Origin: CAJBLF01 sp964463255
Lineage (GTDB): Bacteria > Patescibacteriota > Gracilibacteria > Absconditabacterales > Absconditicoccaceae
Assembly: GCA_964463255.1 (NCBI GenBank)
Contig: CAYXBC010000054.1
Coordinates: 1-58,205 of the forward strand
DNA: 58,205 nucleotides
Direction of reading: 5' to 3'
In this document: piece after piece, positions 42,592 through 53,411 of the stretch
How the letters are laid out: every line of letters starts with the position of its first letter
How positions within the stretch are numbered: the first letter of the stretch is position 1
Notes under the pieces: model-generated
The model's database searches: none
Seen by the model: the letters and a program-made list of their open reading frames with translations, nothing else
What the model was told of the DNA's origin: nothing
Program-made: the position numbers and the translations under genes

Positions 42592-42619
42592 ACATCCCTA
42601 CCACGGTAGGGATTTTTTT
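42592..42619 (+). terminator. Terminator after the Lys/Ala-rich gene
   Basis: Stem ATCCCTAC / GTAGGGAT followed by TTTTTTT. Confidence 0.88.
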
Positions 42620-42735
42620 AAAAAAAATAAAAAAAACCATATGAATATCGGAGTAATTTAAGAGCAATAGGCTTGATAATAAAGACTTTTTCCATAAATT
42701 TTACACTATACGATTTATCATATAGGAGATAAGAA

Positions 42736-44235
42736 ATGACGAAACTCACCCCACGTAGCAAAGATTACAGCCAACGGTACAATGAGATTGCACAAGAATT
42801 GGCAGAAAATTCTGCAGTCAGATGATGTATGGTAATCAAACCGTACGGATATGCACTTTGGGAAAACATTAGAGATGTCTTGGATAAAATGTTCAAAAAT
42901 ACAGGACACGTAAATGCATATTTCCCCATATTCATACCAAAATCTTTTTTGAATAAAGAAGCACAGCATGTAGAGCATTTTGCAAAAGAATGTGCAGTGG
43001 TGACGCATTATAGACTCATGAATGATCCGAACGGTAAATGAATTGTCGTAGATCCTGATGCAAAACTCGAAGAAGAACTTATTGTAAGACCTACCTCAGA
43101 AACCATCATATGGAACAGCTACAAAGATTGGATACATTCTTACCGTGATTTACCTTTGCTCATCAATCAACGAGCAAATGTAGTAAGACGAGAGATGAGG
43201 ACAAGACTTTTTCTCAGAAGCGGAGAATTCCTCCGACAAGAAGGACATACGGCGCATGCAACCGCACAGGAAGCAGACGATGAAGCAAGAAAGATGCTTG
43301 ATGTCTACAACGATTTCTGTGTCAATTTCATGGCTATTTCCCCTCTCCTAGGACCGAAACCGGAACATGACAAATTCGCATGAGCGATAACGTCATACGC
43401 ATTTGAGCCGATGATGCAGGATGGAAAAGCCTTGCAAGCAGGGACAAGTCATTACTTAGGACAGAATTTCGCAAAAGCTTTCGACGTGAAGTTCACCAAC
43501 GACAAGAATGAATTGGAATATGTCTATGCGACCTCTCGAGGCGTATCGACAAGACTGATAGGAGGAATCATTATGGCGCATTCAGATGATGCCGGACTTA
43601 TTCTACCACCAGCACTGGCTCCTCTCCATGTCGTAATCGTACCTATCGGCAAGACTGCAGAAGATATTCAACTAATCAAAGACTATATCCAGCCGCTCAT
43701 CGAAAGATTTGAAACTACCAAACTCGATTTTCATTCCAAATATTTTCACGACAGTATGCCATTGAAACGGAAAATAGACGAAGATATGAATAAATCTCCA
43801 GGACGGAAATTTAACGAATATGAGCTCAAAGGAGTACCATTGAGAATAACTGTAGGAGCAAAAGACATTGCAAACGGAACGGTTGAAGTATTCAAAAGAG
43901 AATCAGGAGAGAAAGAAAACATCAAGATAGAAGATGTAGATCTGCACATAGATCAGTATCTCTACAAAGCACAAAATAATCTTTTGAAAAAAAATAAGGA
44001 GTTCAGAGAATCTCACACATTCATAGTAGATACGTATGAAGACTTCAAAGAAAAGATTCAGCAAGGATTTGTAATGGCACATCGGGATGGAACTACAGAA
44101 ACGGCTGATAAAATCAAAGATGAAACTGCAGCAACTGTCCGTTGTCTTCCGTTTGATCTCAAAGAGGAGGAAGGAAAATGTATCTACACAGGGAAACCAA
44201 GTACAAGAAGAGTACTCTTTGCAAAAGCATATTAG
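42736..44235 (+). CDS. proS: Prolyl-tRNA synthetase, archaeal/eukaryal type
   Basis: 499 aa. Class II motifs: VRPTSETIIW, RREMRTRLFLRSGEFLRQEGHTAHAT (motif 2 region), RGVSTRLIGGIIMAHSDD (motif 3). Short form lacking the bacterial editing insertion, with the extra C-terminal Zn-like domain reduced (VRCLPFD, KCIYTGK). Charges tRNA(Pro). Only three UGA-Gly, none in the last 274 residues. Starts 117 bases after the preceding terminator. Confidence 0.95.
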
Positions 44236-44261
44236 AAAATTTATCTATTACTCTGAATATC

Positions 44262-44444
44262 ATGGAATGAGTACATGTCCCTAGACCAGAGGAACCTCTT
44301 ATAGATAGTAGTAGGTGTAAAAAAATACATTACCAAAGTAGTAATTTTCTCAATGGACTAAAAAAAATAAATGAGGATATAAAAAAATTATTAGAGAACA
44401 AACAACCAGATCAGGAAAAGTTATATGAAAGCTTTGATATCTAA
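44262..44444 (+). CDS. Small hypothetical protein before the phosphatase gene
   Basis: 60 aa, ATG 44262 to TAA 44442. Hydrophilic and helical at the end (LKKINEDIKKLLENKQPDQEKLYESFDI); Gly3 is UGA. It lies 26 bases after proS and 10 bases before the histidine phosphatase, consistent with a shared transcript. Not recognised. Confidence 0.5.
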
Positions 44445-44454
44445 ATATATTATC

Positions 44455-45072
44455 ATGACAAACATATACATAGTGAGACACGGACAAAATAAAGACAATG
44501 CCAATGGAATTCTCAATGGACATCGTGATTTACCACTCACCCAGCTAGGAATCGATCAAGCAAAAGAGTTAGCACAATCAATTAAAGAAGCAGACATACA
44601 TATAAATAAAGCATATAGCTCACCATTACAAAGAGCATATATTACCGGAAAGATAATTACTGATAATTTAGGGATAGATGCTCCTGAAAAAATGGATATA
44701 TTGATTGAACGTGATTTTGGTATCATGACAGGAAAACTCATCAAAGATATCGAAAAATTATGTTCACCTGATATTATCAAAACCGATATCATCACCTATT
44801 TCATTACCGCAGAATGAGCAGAGACATTTCCTCAATTGATTGAAAGAGCAAAAAAAGCCTTAGAATATATAGAAAACAAACATAGCAACGAAAATATACT
44901 CATAGCTACGCATGGTGATTTTGGGAAAATGTTATATGCTGCATATTATAATCTGGATCGAAAAGAAGTATTAGTCAAATTTCATTTCGGCAATTCAGAA
45001 GTACTCTTACTTTCACCAGAAACTACAGCAGACCAAGCACACATATTTCATACGAAGCAATATAATCATTAA
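44455..45072 (+). CDS. Stand-alone histidine phosphatase (phosphoglycerate-mutase fold)
   Basis: 205 aa. Starts TNIYIVRHGQNKDN, the RHG signature with the phosphorylated His; GHRDLPLTQLG, SSPLQRAYITGK (second Arg) and IATHGDFGK (second His) complete the site. One UGA-Gly (AEGAETF). It acts on a small phosphorylated metabolite. The same fold is inserted twice in the IleRS four kilobases upstream, but this sequence is clearly different from both inserts. Confidence 0.9.
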
Positions 45073-45079
45073 AGCAAAA

Positions 45080-45102
45080 AAGCCCTTCCGGGCTTTTTTT
45101 TA
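45080..45102. terminator. Terminator between phosphatase and typA
   Basis: Stem AAGCCC / GGGCTT with a TTCC loop and T-run, shared by convergent genes. Confidence 0.9.
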
Positions 45103-46914
45103 TTATTTTTTCACATTATTTTTCTTTCTGTCTGAATCTGTAAGGAATACTTTTCTCAATCTGATATTTTTGGGAGTAATTTCTACATATTCATCAGTAC
45201 TAATATAGGCAAGTGAGTCTTCCAGAGTCAATGGAATAATCGGTTCTAATCTCATTGATTCATCATTTCCACTTTCCCTGACATTGGTCTGTTGTTTATT
45301 CTTGGTAAGATTTACCGTCATATCTCCAGGTTTTGAACTTTCTCCTACAATCATACCTTCATACATAGCAGCTTGTGGTAGGATAAATATTTTCCCTCTC
45401 TCTTGTAACTTCCAGATACTATATTTCATACATTTTCCATTTTCTTGACTAATCATAGATCATGTAGTTCTTTTTGGAATATCTCCTCTATATTCTCCGT
45501 AATGAGAAAATGAACTATACATAATTCATTCTCCTTTAGTAACCAAGACAAACGAAGATCTAAATCCAAGCAATCACCTAGTTGGTACTTCAAATTCTAA
45601 TGTACTGATTCCATTTACGGTAAACATATTGGTCATCTGTCATTTTTTCTTAGCAATCATATCTATAACCGTACCAGATAATTTTTCATCAACATTGATA
45701 ACCACGTGCTCTATCGGTTCCGTTTTTTTACCGTTTTCTTGTCTAAAAATCACCTGTGGCGCAGAAACTTGAAGTTCGAATCCTTCTCTTCTCATGGTCT
45801 CTATGAGCACAGATAAGTGAAGCTCTCCCCTACCAGAAACAGCGAATCTATTTCCTCATTTTTCGAAATTTATCTCCAATCCCACATTAGTCTGTAACTC
45901 TTTTGCGAGTCTTTCTTGGATATTTTTGGAAGTGACTAATTTTCCTTCTTTACCAGCGAATGGAGAATCATTGACAAGAAAATCCATAGTCAATGTAGGT
46001 GCATCCACATGAATAGGCGGGAAAGGTTGACATCATTCTATACCGACCGTCTCTCCTACATAGATATTGGGGATGCCAGCGATAGTGACGATATCACCAC
46101 AAAGTGCTTGTTTAGTCTCTATTCTAGAGATTCCAAGTGTAGTAAATATTTTATTGATTTTTCATTTCCTTTTGATTCCCTCATTATCGAAAATAACGAC
46201 TTCTTGTCATTGACTAAACGTTCATTCATATACCCTACCGATACCGAGTCTACCGATAAAATCATCATATCCAAGATTAGCAATCTGCATACGAAAAGGT
46301 TTATCAGAATAATCTGGTGCAGGTTGTACTGCCTTTTCTATCAAATCAAATATAGGAAATATATCTCCATGTTCTCTCGAATCTTCAAAATCCTTCATAT
46401 CATCAAAAGCATATCATCCTTTGGCACTGCAATAAATAACAGGAAAATCTGCCTGTTTGTCAGTAGCACCAAGGGCAAAGAAAAGATCGAACAACTGGTT
46501 GATTACTCGGACAGGTCTTGCTGTTTCCTTATCTATCTTATTGATTACAACAATAGGATTGAGACCGAGCTCCAAAGATTTTTTGAGCACAAATTTGGTC
46601 TGTGGCATAGGTCATTCATAGGCATCGACCAGAAGCAAGACACTATCGACCATTTTCAAGACTCTCTCCACTTCACTTCCGAAATCAGCATGTCCAGGAG
46701 TATCAATGATATTGATAACATCTCCTTTATAATTGACTGAAGTATTCTTGGAATAGATAGTGATCCCTCTTTCTCTCTCTTGGTCATTGCTATCCATGAT
46801 AAGATTCTGATCTTCCGCCAGTTTCATCGTACCTGACTGCGTCAATAATTGATCGACCAAACTGGTCTTTCCATGATCGACATGGGCGATAATAGCGATA
46901 TTTCTGATTTTCAT
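45103..46914 (-). CDS. typA: Ribosome-associated GTPase TypA/BipA
   Basis: 603 aa. G1 AHVDHGKTSL, G2 region RERGITIYSKN, G3 DTPGHADFG, G4 NKID; EF-G-like domains and the BipA C-terminal domain (RGLLGFRSSFVL, KPGDMTVNLTKNKQQTN, EYVEITPKNIRLRK) follow. Ribosome assembly and stress translation factor. Many UGA-Gly. An ATG two codons earlier (46918-46920) is an equally possible start. Confidence 0.95.
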
Positions 46915-47079
46915 TAGCATACCTAATAATTAAAAAAAAGCCTTATAATAAAGCTTTGCTTAGAAAGCGCATCTTGATTAGTGGTATGTATATAGTTTTC
47001 CTAAGTAATTACAATCCTTGTTTCAATAATATAAATAGATATACTGAAGATATATATCTTTACATCATGTCATTGATAC

Positions 47080-47550
47080 ATGAAATCATCAAAGACAATA
47101 ATAATCAGTGGAATTATTACAATTATAGTAATTATTGGCTTAGGAACAGTCTTAATACAAAACAATCAAGAAAAAGGTCCGACTATGGCAGAGCAGATAA
47201 AAGCCGATAGTGACACTACCAACATAGACTGGAATAAAGTTGCTGATGATATAGATACCGAGATAAACCAGATGGTGAAATTAATAACATCAAAATCCAC
47301 AAACAAAACCGCACAAACTAATAGTAATTCCAATAGTTGTATTGATGTCTGCACGAAATACAAAAAATGTGCAAGCTATACCGATGGAGCAACTATTGAA
47401 GATCAACAAGATGCCTATGATAGTTGTTCCGAAGAATGTAATAAATGGGCCGATAGTACAAAAATATGTATTAATAAAAAACCAATCAATACTACGATTG
47501 ATTGTATGAATCTTTCTGTTTGTGCTATGAAAGAATATATGGGAAAATAA
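47080..47550 (+). CDS. Exported Cys-rich protein
   Basis: 156 aa. N-terminal helix (TIIISGIITIIVIIGLGTVLI), a polar Thr/Asn-rich linker, then a domain with eight Cys in pairs (CIDVCTKYKKC, CSEECNKW, KICINKK, IDCMNLSVC). The spacing suggests disulfides outside the membrane. No UGA among six Gly. Family not recognised. The stop lies three bases from the convergent sortase stop. Confidence 0.7.
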   Translation: MKSSKTIIISGIITIIVIIGLGTVLIQNNQEKGPTMAEQIKADSDTTNIDWNKVADDIDTEINQMVKLITSKSTNKTAQTNSNSNSCIDVCTKYKKCASYTDGATIEDQQDAYDSCSEECNKWADSTKICINKKPINTTIDCMNLSVCAMKEYMGK

Positions 47551-47553
47551 TAG

Positions 47554-48384
47554 TTATTCAGTAATCAGCTTTGCTACTACCATGATCCTCTTGCTGTCCG
47601 TACCCAAGGGATAACATCCCATCAAAGTTATATAACTACCACCAGCATTCTGATAGGTCATGTACTGTGCATTGACCTGTTTTGGCGAAATTATAAAAAG
47701 ATCAACAACTCTATATTCATAGAGATTTCATTTCCATAAAACTTGAATCAAAGTACGATCCTTGAGTTTAGGTAGATCCTTGAAGATAGTTCCATAAGGA
47801 TTCGTTTTCCAGACAACATAACTGGTATGACCAAACAGCAAGGTATTACCTTCCTCACCAGGGGCAGGTGTTGTAGGATATTTTACAATTCATTGATTGA
47901 GTTCTTCTTCAAAATCCGCTTTAGCAAAATCGACAGCTTTTTTATTCTCATTACTAACAATCGGAACATCGAGTCCGAGTGCAGGAACGATAAGCCTATC
48001 AACCGGAGGTACAATATTGAATGAAAAATCATATCCCATCAGATGGGATTGTAGTGTTTCTTCAGTGGAAGGTGCCAAGGTAGTTGCATCTGCGGTCTGT
48101 TGATAGTGTTTGAGTAATCATTGAATCTCAGCATCATTCTTCTGAGCTGTATCTACAATAGTAGAGATACCATTGTCCTCAGAGATAAGCGAAGAAGTTA
48201 TAGGAGCTGAAGGAATGATTCCAGGCTCAAAAAGCGAAAGAAAACTATAGGCGAAAAGTTGAAAATTGGTAAATACCAGAAGTAACACAAAAACAGCGAC
48301 AAAAAATATCGCGAACGTCCTTATTTCACGAAAAAATGAAGGTTTCTGAGATCTATCCATATTATGCTGGTGCAATCAATACAT
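47554..48384 (-). CDS. Sortase
   Basis: 276 aa from ATG 48382-48384; ATG 48358-48360 is an alternative. N-terminal anchor (FAIFFVAVFVLLLVFTNFQLF), linker, then the sortase domain: LLFGHTSYVVWK (catalytic His), ITLMGCYPLGTDSKRIMV (catalytic Cys and Arg). Sortases anchor or polymerise surface proteins by cutting a sorting signal. No substrate with an LPXTG-like end was spotted in the window. Several UGA-Gly. Confidence 0.9.
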
Positions 48385-48597
48385 ACCTACAGATGATGTT
48401 AAAGTATAAATTCAGGTTCTCTATTATTATACTCCAAAAGAGTACAAATCCAAAATTTGACGGATGTTATGTTCGAGTATACATTGACTTTTAAAATTAA
48501 TTATATAGAAAATTAAAAATAAAAACTATGAAACTATGAACAGCAACGATTAAAAAACACAGACCTGAAGGATTGGACACTGACAGACGCCTATTTC

Positions 48598-48912
48598 ATG
48601 GAAGTATACCATGGAGGTTGGGGATGCTATCCTGTAATCAAAAAAAATACCAAGGAGATGGTACTCAGTAGGAATCGGGAACATTTTCGAACAATATGGT
48701 CCAAACTTCCCAGGACAAGCGTAAGCATAAGAAAAATCACCGTATTCGTGCACAAAGATGAACTAGTAGTAGTACATACTACCAATGAAAAAGCGGATTC
48801 CAAAAATTTCTTCCTTATTACCGACCAAAAGCTGGATGAATGTCTCAAAGACGAGCAATTCACCTATACACCAGGGATAATAAGCAAGCCTGTATCAAAG
48901 CTTGTTTTTTAA
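48598..48912 (+). CDS. Hypothetical protein upstream of the SbcC-like gene
   Basis: 104 aa, ATG 48598 to TAA 48910. Compact alpha/beta look (EVYHGGWGCYPVIKKN, VSIRKITVFVHKDELVVVHT). The frame is open for 25 codons before the ATG without a start codon. No UGA. Behind its TAA, 36 further sense codons in the same phase lead to a TAG and then to the SbcC-like GTG start. I do not recognise it; co-transcription with the ATPase is likely. Confidence 0.5.
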   Translation: MEVYHGGWGCYPVIKKNTKEMVLSRNREHFRTIWSKLPRTSVSIRKITVFVHKDELVVVHTTNEKADSKNFFLITDQKLDECLKDEQFTYTPGIISKPVSKLVF

Positions 48913-49026
48913 AAATATACCAAGCACAGGGAAGCCCATCCAACACGACAAGGAGAAGAACTTGAAAAACTGCCGGATTCCTATATTCTTCTTCGCAGAA
49001 TCTATTTACCCAATAAATCGTAGAAC

Positions 49027-51528
49027 GTGCTCAATCTGATAGCAGTCTCCTACAAAAATATCTGACCCTTCCAGGACAAGCTCCTGAGCGTCTTTTTCAA
49101 TAGTGGGAAAATGCTCATCAAAGCGCCTATCGGATCAGGAAAAAGTTTCCTTTTTTTCGATGGACCCATCTACGGACTCTACAAATACAGCTCAAGAAAC
49201 ATCCTAAATACCAAATCCAAAGACGGATTCATCAAAATAATCTGCGAAGTGAACCAGACCACCTACCTCATCACGAGAATGATGAAAAAAGGAAAATCCA
49301 AAGACTCATGTGATTCTAAGGTATATATAGTAGAAGGGGGAAAGCCAGATTTTAGTAAACATACACCCATAGAAAACGATATCGATATCGAAAAATTACT
49401 CAGAAACGACAGTTGAATACACCTAGAGGAAATAGTGTTCAAAAATGAGACCGATCTCCAACAGAATCTCCAAGGATTCCTGCCACCGAGAGAGGTGATA
49501 ATGAATACAATTTTCCTCATGCAGGATTCTGACAATATCTTCGAACTTACACCACTCGATAGACTTACTATACTCAAAAACGTCTTCAACCTCATGGGGA
49601 TAGATGAAGCCAAAGACGTGTTGGCAGATAAAAAAAGAGAGATTCGATATAAAATTAAAGCCACAACAGACATTTCAAGATATGACGAAAAGCTCAAAAT
49701 AAATATTCAAAACTATCTTTCCACATTCGATGCAACGATAAAATTATTGGGCAATGCAATAGAAACCGCATCTTACCAACAATTCTTTGATGAATGGAAG
49801 ATGATAGAAGAAAAAATACAGATGACTGATTTTTCGCTCAAGGATTTTCCTGCTAATCGAGAAGAACAACTTCAGAACTATATTGATCAAAAAAAAACAC
49901 AAGAACAAAAGCTTGATCACCAATTAGAGACCATCCAGAAAGACATCGTTCAAGAACAGAAAAAATATAAAGAACAGCAGACAATAGAAAAGGAGCTATC
50001 AAAGGGCATCGAAGCAACCCAGAAAAAGATAGCCGATATCGATGAAAAGAAAATCGAGACGATGAAGAAAGAGAGACAAGAGATAACGAGTAGGCAAAGC
50101 AGTATCGAAGAAAAAATTCCAAAAAATGAGATACGAAAATTTATCGGAAAGGAATGATGCGAAACAGAAATACGCTGAGTATGAGATATTACGGCAGTCA
50201 CCGCATATCTTTTCATTCAACAGCTTATCAATCAATGAAAGAGAGCTAGCGAAGAAGTAAAAAACATACAATTACAGATAAAAAATGAAGAGTTAGTGGA
50301 AAAAAACGAGATAGATAAGCTACAAGCAGAAAAAAAACATCTCGAAGAAAAGATCCATGATCAAGAAAAACAAATGAAAAAGATTATGGAAACCTTGAGT
50401 GATCTGGAAAAAAATATCGAGACGCAAGCGACATTCGCCTGCGAAAAAATAGAGCAGCCTTGTCCATTTATCAAAATCATCAACAAAAAAACATTCGAAC
50501 AGTTAGATCAACAAAAAAAAACATTCGTAGACCAACAAGAACAGATAACAAAAACGATACTGACACTGCAAACGAAATTGAAGGAACTGAATCTCACACA
50601 GGCTAAACAAGAGAGCAATACCATCAAAGAACTAGAAAAACTACAGAAAGAAGGAGAGAAATCTATCGAAATAATCAAAACATTCTTGAATGAGATAGCA
50701 TATAAGGATATTGAAACAATCTATGGAGAATATAGCAAATTGGATAAAGAAGCAAAAACATTGGATAAGGATATCAACGGACTCGAACAAGAAAGCAAAC
50801 AAGTGGAAGAATGGAAACAGCAGACACAGAAACGAATAACACAAAAGGAATCCATAGACAAACAACTCAATGAATATACTACAAGTATTGCTGCAAAAGA
50901 GCAAGAACGAAAAACATTAGCGCAAGAAAAAGAGAAAATAGATACGGCTTCTACAGGATATCTAGAGAAAAATAACCTTGCGATGAGACAATATCATCGT
51001 GATATCGATATGCTCATAAATGAATTCAAAGAACATCAACTCGAGAGAAAGAGATTAGAAGAACAAGAAACAATACTAGGTGATCTCTATACCATATTTT
51101 CCAAAGAGCTATTGTTATTGGTCCTTCAGGATCATCTACCCATCTTAAATGATATCATAAACAGTTATCTTGCACAGATAGTAGATTACCAAATCAGTTT
51201 ACAATTAACCAATGACACAGAAAAAGTAGAGTTAGAAGCTAGAATCATTGATGAAAAAGGAATGAGAGACACCAAAAGCTTAAGCTGAGGACAAAGGATC
51301 ATCCTAAAGCTGGTACGGATGCTAGCCATTTCATCGTACATCAACTCCCCTATTCTTTTCCTTGATGAAACCATTAACAATTTAGATACTGATACGGTCG
51401 GCAAAGTAGCCGATATGTTGGAAGATTTCGTCAAACAGAAAGAAATTAAGCTATACACGATAACCCATAGCCAGCAGATTCAACAGATGGATATCCGGGA
51501 TCAAACGATAGAGATAGATAAGATCTAA
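49027..51528 (+). CDS. SbcC/Rad50-like SMC-type ATPase
   Basis: 833 aa from GTG 49027. Walker A APIGSGKSFLFFDG, a long coiled coil (about 190-690) split by a Cys region FACEKIEQPCPF, then the signature SLSGGQR and Walker B PILFLDETINNLD. Rad50/SbcC proteins tether and process DNA ends with an Mre11/SbcD nuclease. The expected CXXC zinc hook is not present; the two Cys are seven residues apart. No sbcD gene was found here. Five or so UGA-Gly. Confidence 0.85.
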
Positions 51529-51627
51529 TACAAAAAAAAACAAAAAAATTAGAGGGAAAAAAGTAAATTTGCATTACGTATATGATTTTTTATAGTAAAG
51601 ACTCATTTTTTACGACATCAAAATAGT

Positions 51628-52080
51628 ATGAGATATATCACCATAGTCAAAAAATTGGAAAAAACCCATACCTGCCCATTTTGTCATGAAGTACCTGAAC
51701 ATATTTTGGAGGAAAGCAAACATTTTTTCGTACTTCCAGCTCGTGCACAATACGCAGAACATCATCTCGTAATCGTCCCCAAAAGACATGCAAATCTCTT
51801 AGGAACACTCACAAAAATTGAACGCACCGAATTATATGCATTAGTAGATAGACGAGTAATTAAACTCCATACCAAACATAGTGATATCTCACTACTTCTT
51901 AGGGACGGACTCGTAAAAGATCCATTGATAAATAAATCTGTCAATCATCTTCATTTTCATCTGATGCCAGATACCGGAGTCCATATAAAAAGCAAAACAA
52001 GATCAGAAGATCGTGTACGGCTCGAAGATAAGGAATATGCCGAATTGACCAAAAAATACAAAACAACATTTTTATCTTAG
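51628..52080 (+). CDS. HIT-family hydrolase
   Basis: 150 aa. HIT motif NHLHFHLMP (His-x-His-x-His), with CPFCHEVPEHILEESKHF near the N-terminus and PKRHANLLG. HIT proteins hydrolyse or transfer nucleotides (dinucleoside polyphosphates, AMP-amines, aminoacyl-adenylates). No UGA. Lies between the ATPase and the transporter. Confidence 0.9.
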   Translation: MRYITIVKKLEKTHTCPFCHEVPEHILEESKHFFVLPARAQYAEHHLVIVPKRHANLLGTLTKIERTELYALVDRRVIKLHTKHSDISLLLRDGLVKDPLINKSVNHLHFHLMPDTGVHIKSKTRSEDRVRLEDKEYAELTKKYKTTFLS

Positions 52081-52088
52081 GTACATCT

Positions 52089-53282
52089 ATGAAACGTAAG
52101 AATCTGATTCTCTTCATTATTGTAACATTTCTTCGAAGCGTATTCATTTCTCTGCTCAAATTTTTCCTATGGTCGTACCTCAAAAGCGCACATATCACCT
52201 TAGAAGAAATAACAGGATACCTAAGCCTATGATGAATGATTGCTTATATCGTATGATCTGCGATAGCATACGGATTCCGTAAAAAAAATATAACCTTATT
52301 TGCGTGACTCATCGCTATGTTGGGAGTTACCATAGGACATATGGCCGGATATTATCCCTTTCGGATGTTCGTAATTATTCTCAGCAGCATAGGATTCTCA
52401 TATAGTCTACGATTGATTATCAAATCTGTCATCCTGAGCATAGAAATACAGCATTCTGATAGCGGAGAAGCAAAACTCAATGCTATCGTAAATATAGCTA
52501 TATTATTAGGTGTATTAATTGGAAGCTATGCATGATTCGCAGTATTCGCAAAACGAGGATCGAATGGATTTCAATTCATCATAGCATTATTGATAATATC
52601 AAGCATTCTAACCATGATAATGGAATACGACAAACACTTTGAACCCAAACCATGCCTCCAAACATTCAAACATTCATTACAGAATATATGAGGAATTGTG
52701 GGTAAATATGTCCGGCTTCTATTGCCAATATGAGCACTACGGGCGATTTCCACAGCGATAGTCCAAAAAATGTTGGAAATAGGGGTAGATATATTCGAAA
52801 GGACACCCAAGAGTTCAATCTCGATACTCGTGATATCATTCATATGAGCAATCATAGGACACATTCTATCAGTATTCTTTTTGAAGAATAGGAGAACAAT
52901 CGCAATTGCTTTTACAATCATTTTCTGACTCACTACCATCTATTTCCCTCATATCATAGAAAGATTTGAATATTATATCACCTTGCATATCTTCTGATTC
53001 TGTATCGGTATATTCATGGGGATTGCTGTCAATCTCTTGGAATGAAGATATTTTTTTCATATCGGAGAGGATCATAGGAAAGAATATGGATCCGTTTGAT
53101 ACGGAATCGTTACAAGCATCATCATCTTTCTCATCATGATTACATCTGATTATCTCAGCAAGACCGTAGGAACCAAAATAAGCTTTTTTTTCTTCGGAAT
53201 AGTCCTCTTATTGATGCCGTTTTTGATAAGAAAATTCGATGCAGAAGACATATCACACAAGCACTTGGGCAATAAAAAATAG
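52089..53282 (+). CDS. Twelve-helix MFS-like membrane transporter
   Basis: 397 aa, roughly twelve hydrophobic helices, starting KRKNLILFIIVTFLRSVF. Loops are short and the overall length fits the major facilitator superfamily. About nineteen UGA-Gly, mostly inside helices (GGMIAYIVGSAIAYG). Substrate unknown. Starts 8 bases after the HIT gene. Confidence 0.72.
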
Positions 53283-53328
53283 CATATATACATTATGAAT
53301 GTGTTTATATAATTTTGTCAAGTATAAT

Positions 53329-53352
53329 AATGCACTAGAGGTGCATTTTTTT
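53329..53352 (+). terminator. Terminator after the transporter gene
   Basis: Stem AATGCAC / GTGCATT with a 5-nt loop and TTTTTT. Confidence 0.88.
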
Positions 53353-53411
53353 GGTCATTTTCAAGGGTATGGAATATAATGAATATGATTTATATCATAT
53401 ACTGCGATAGC

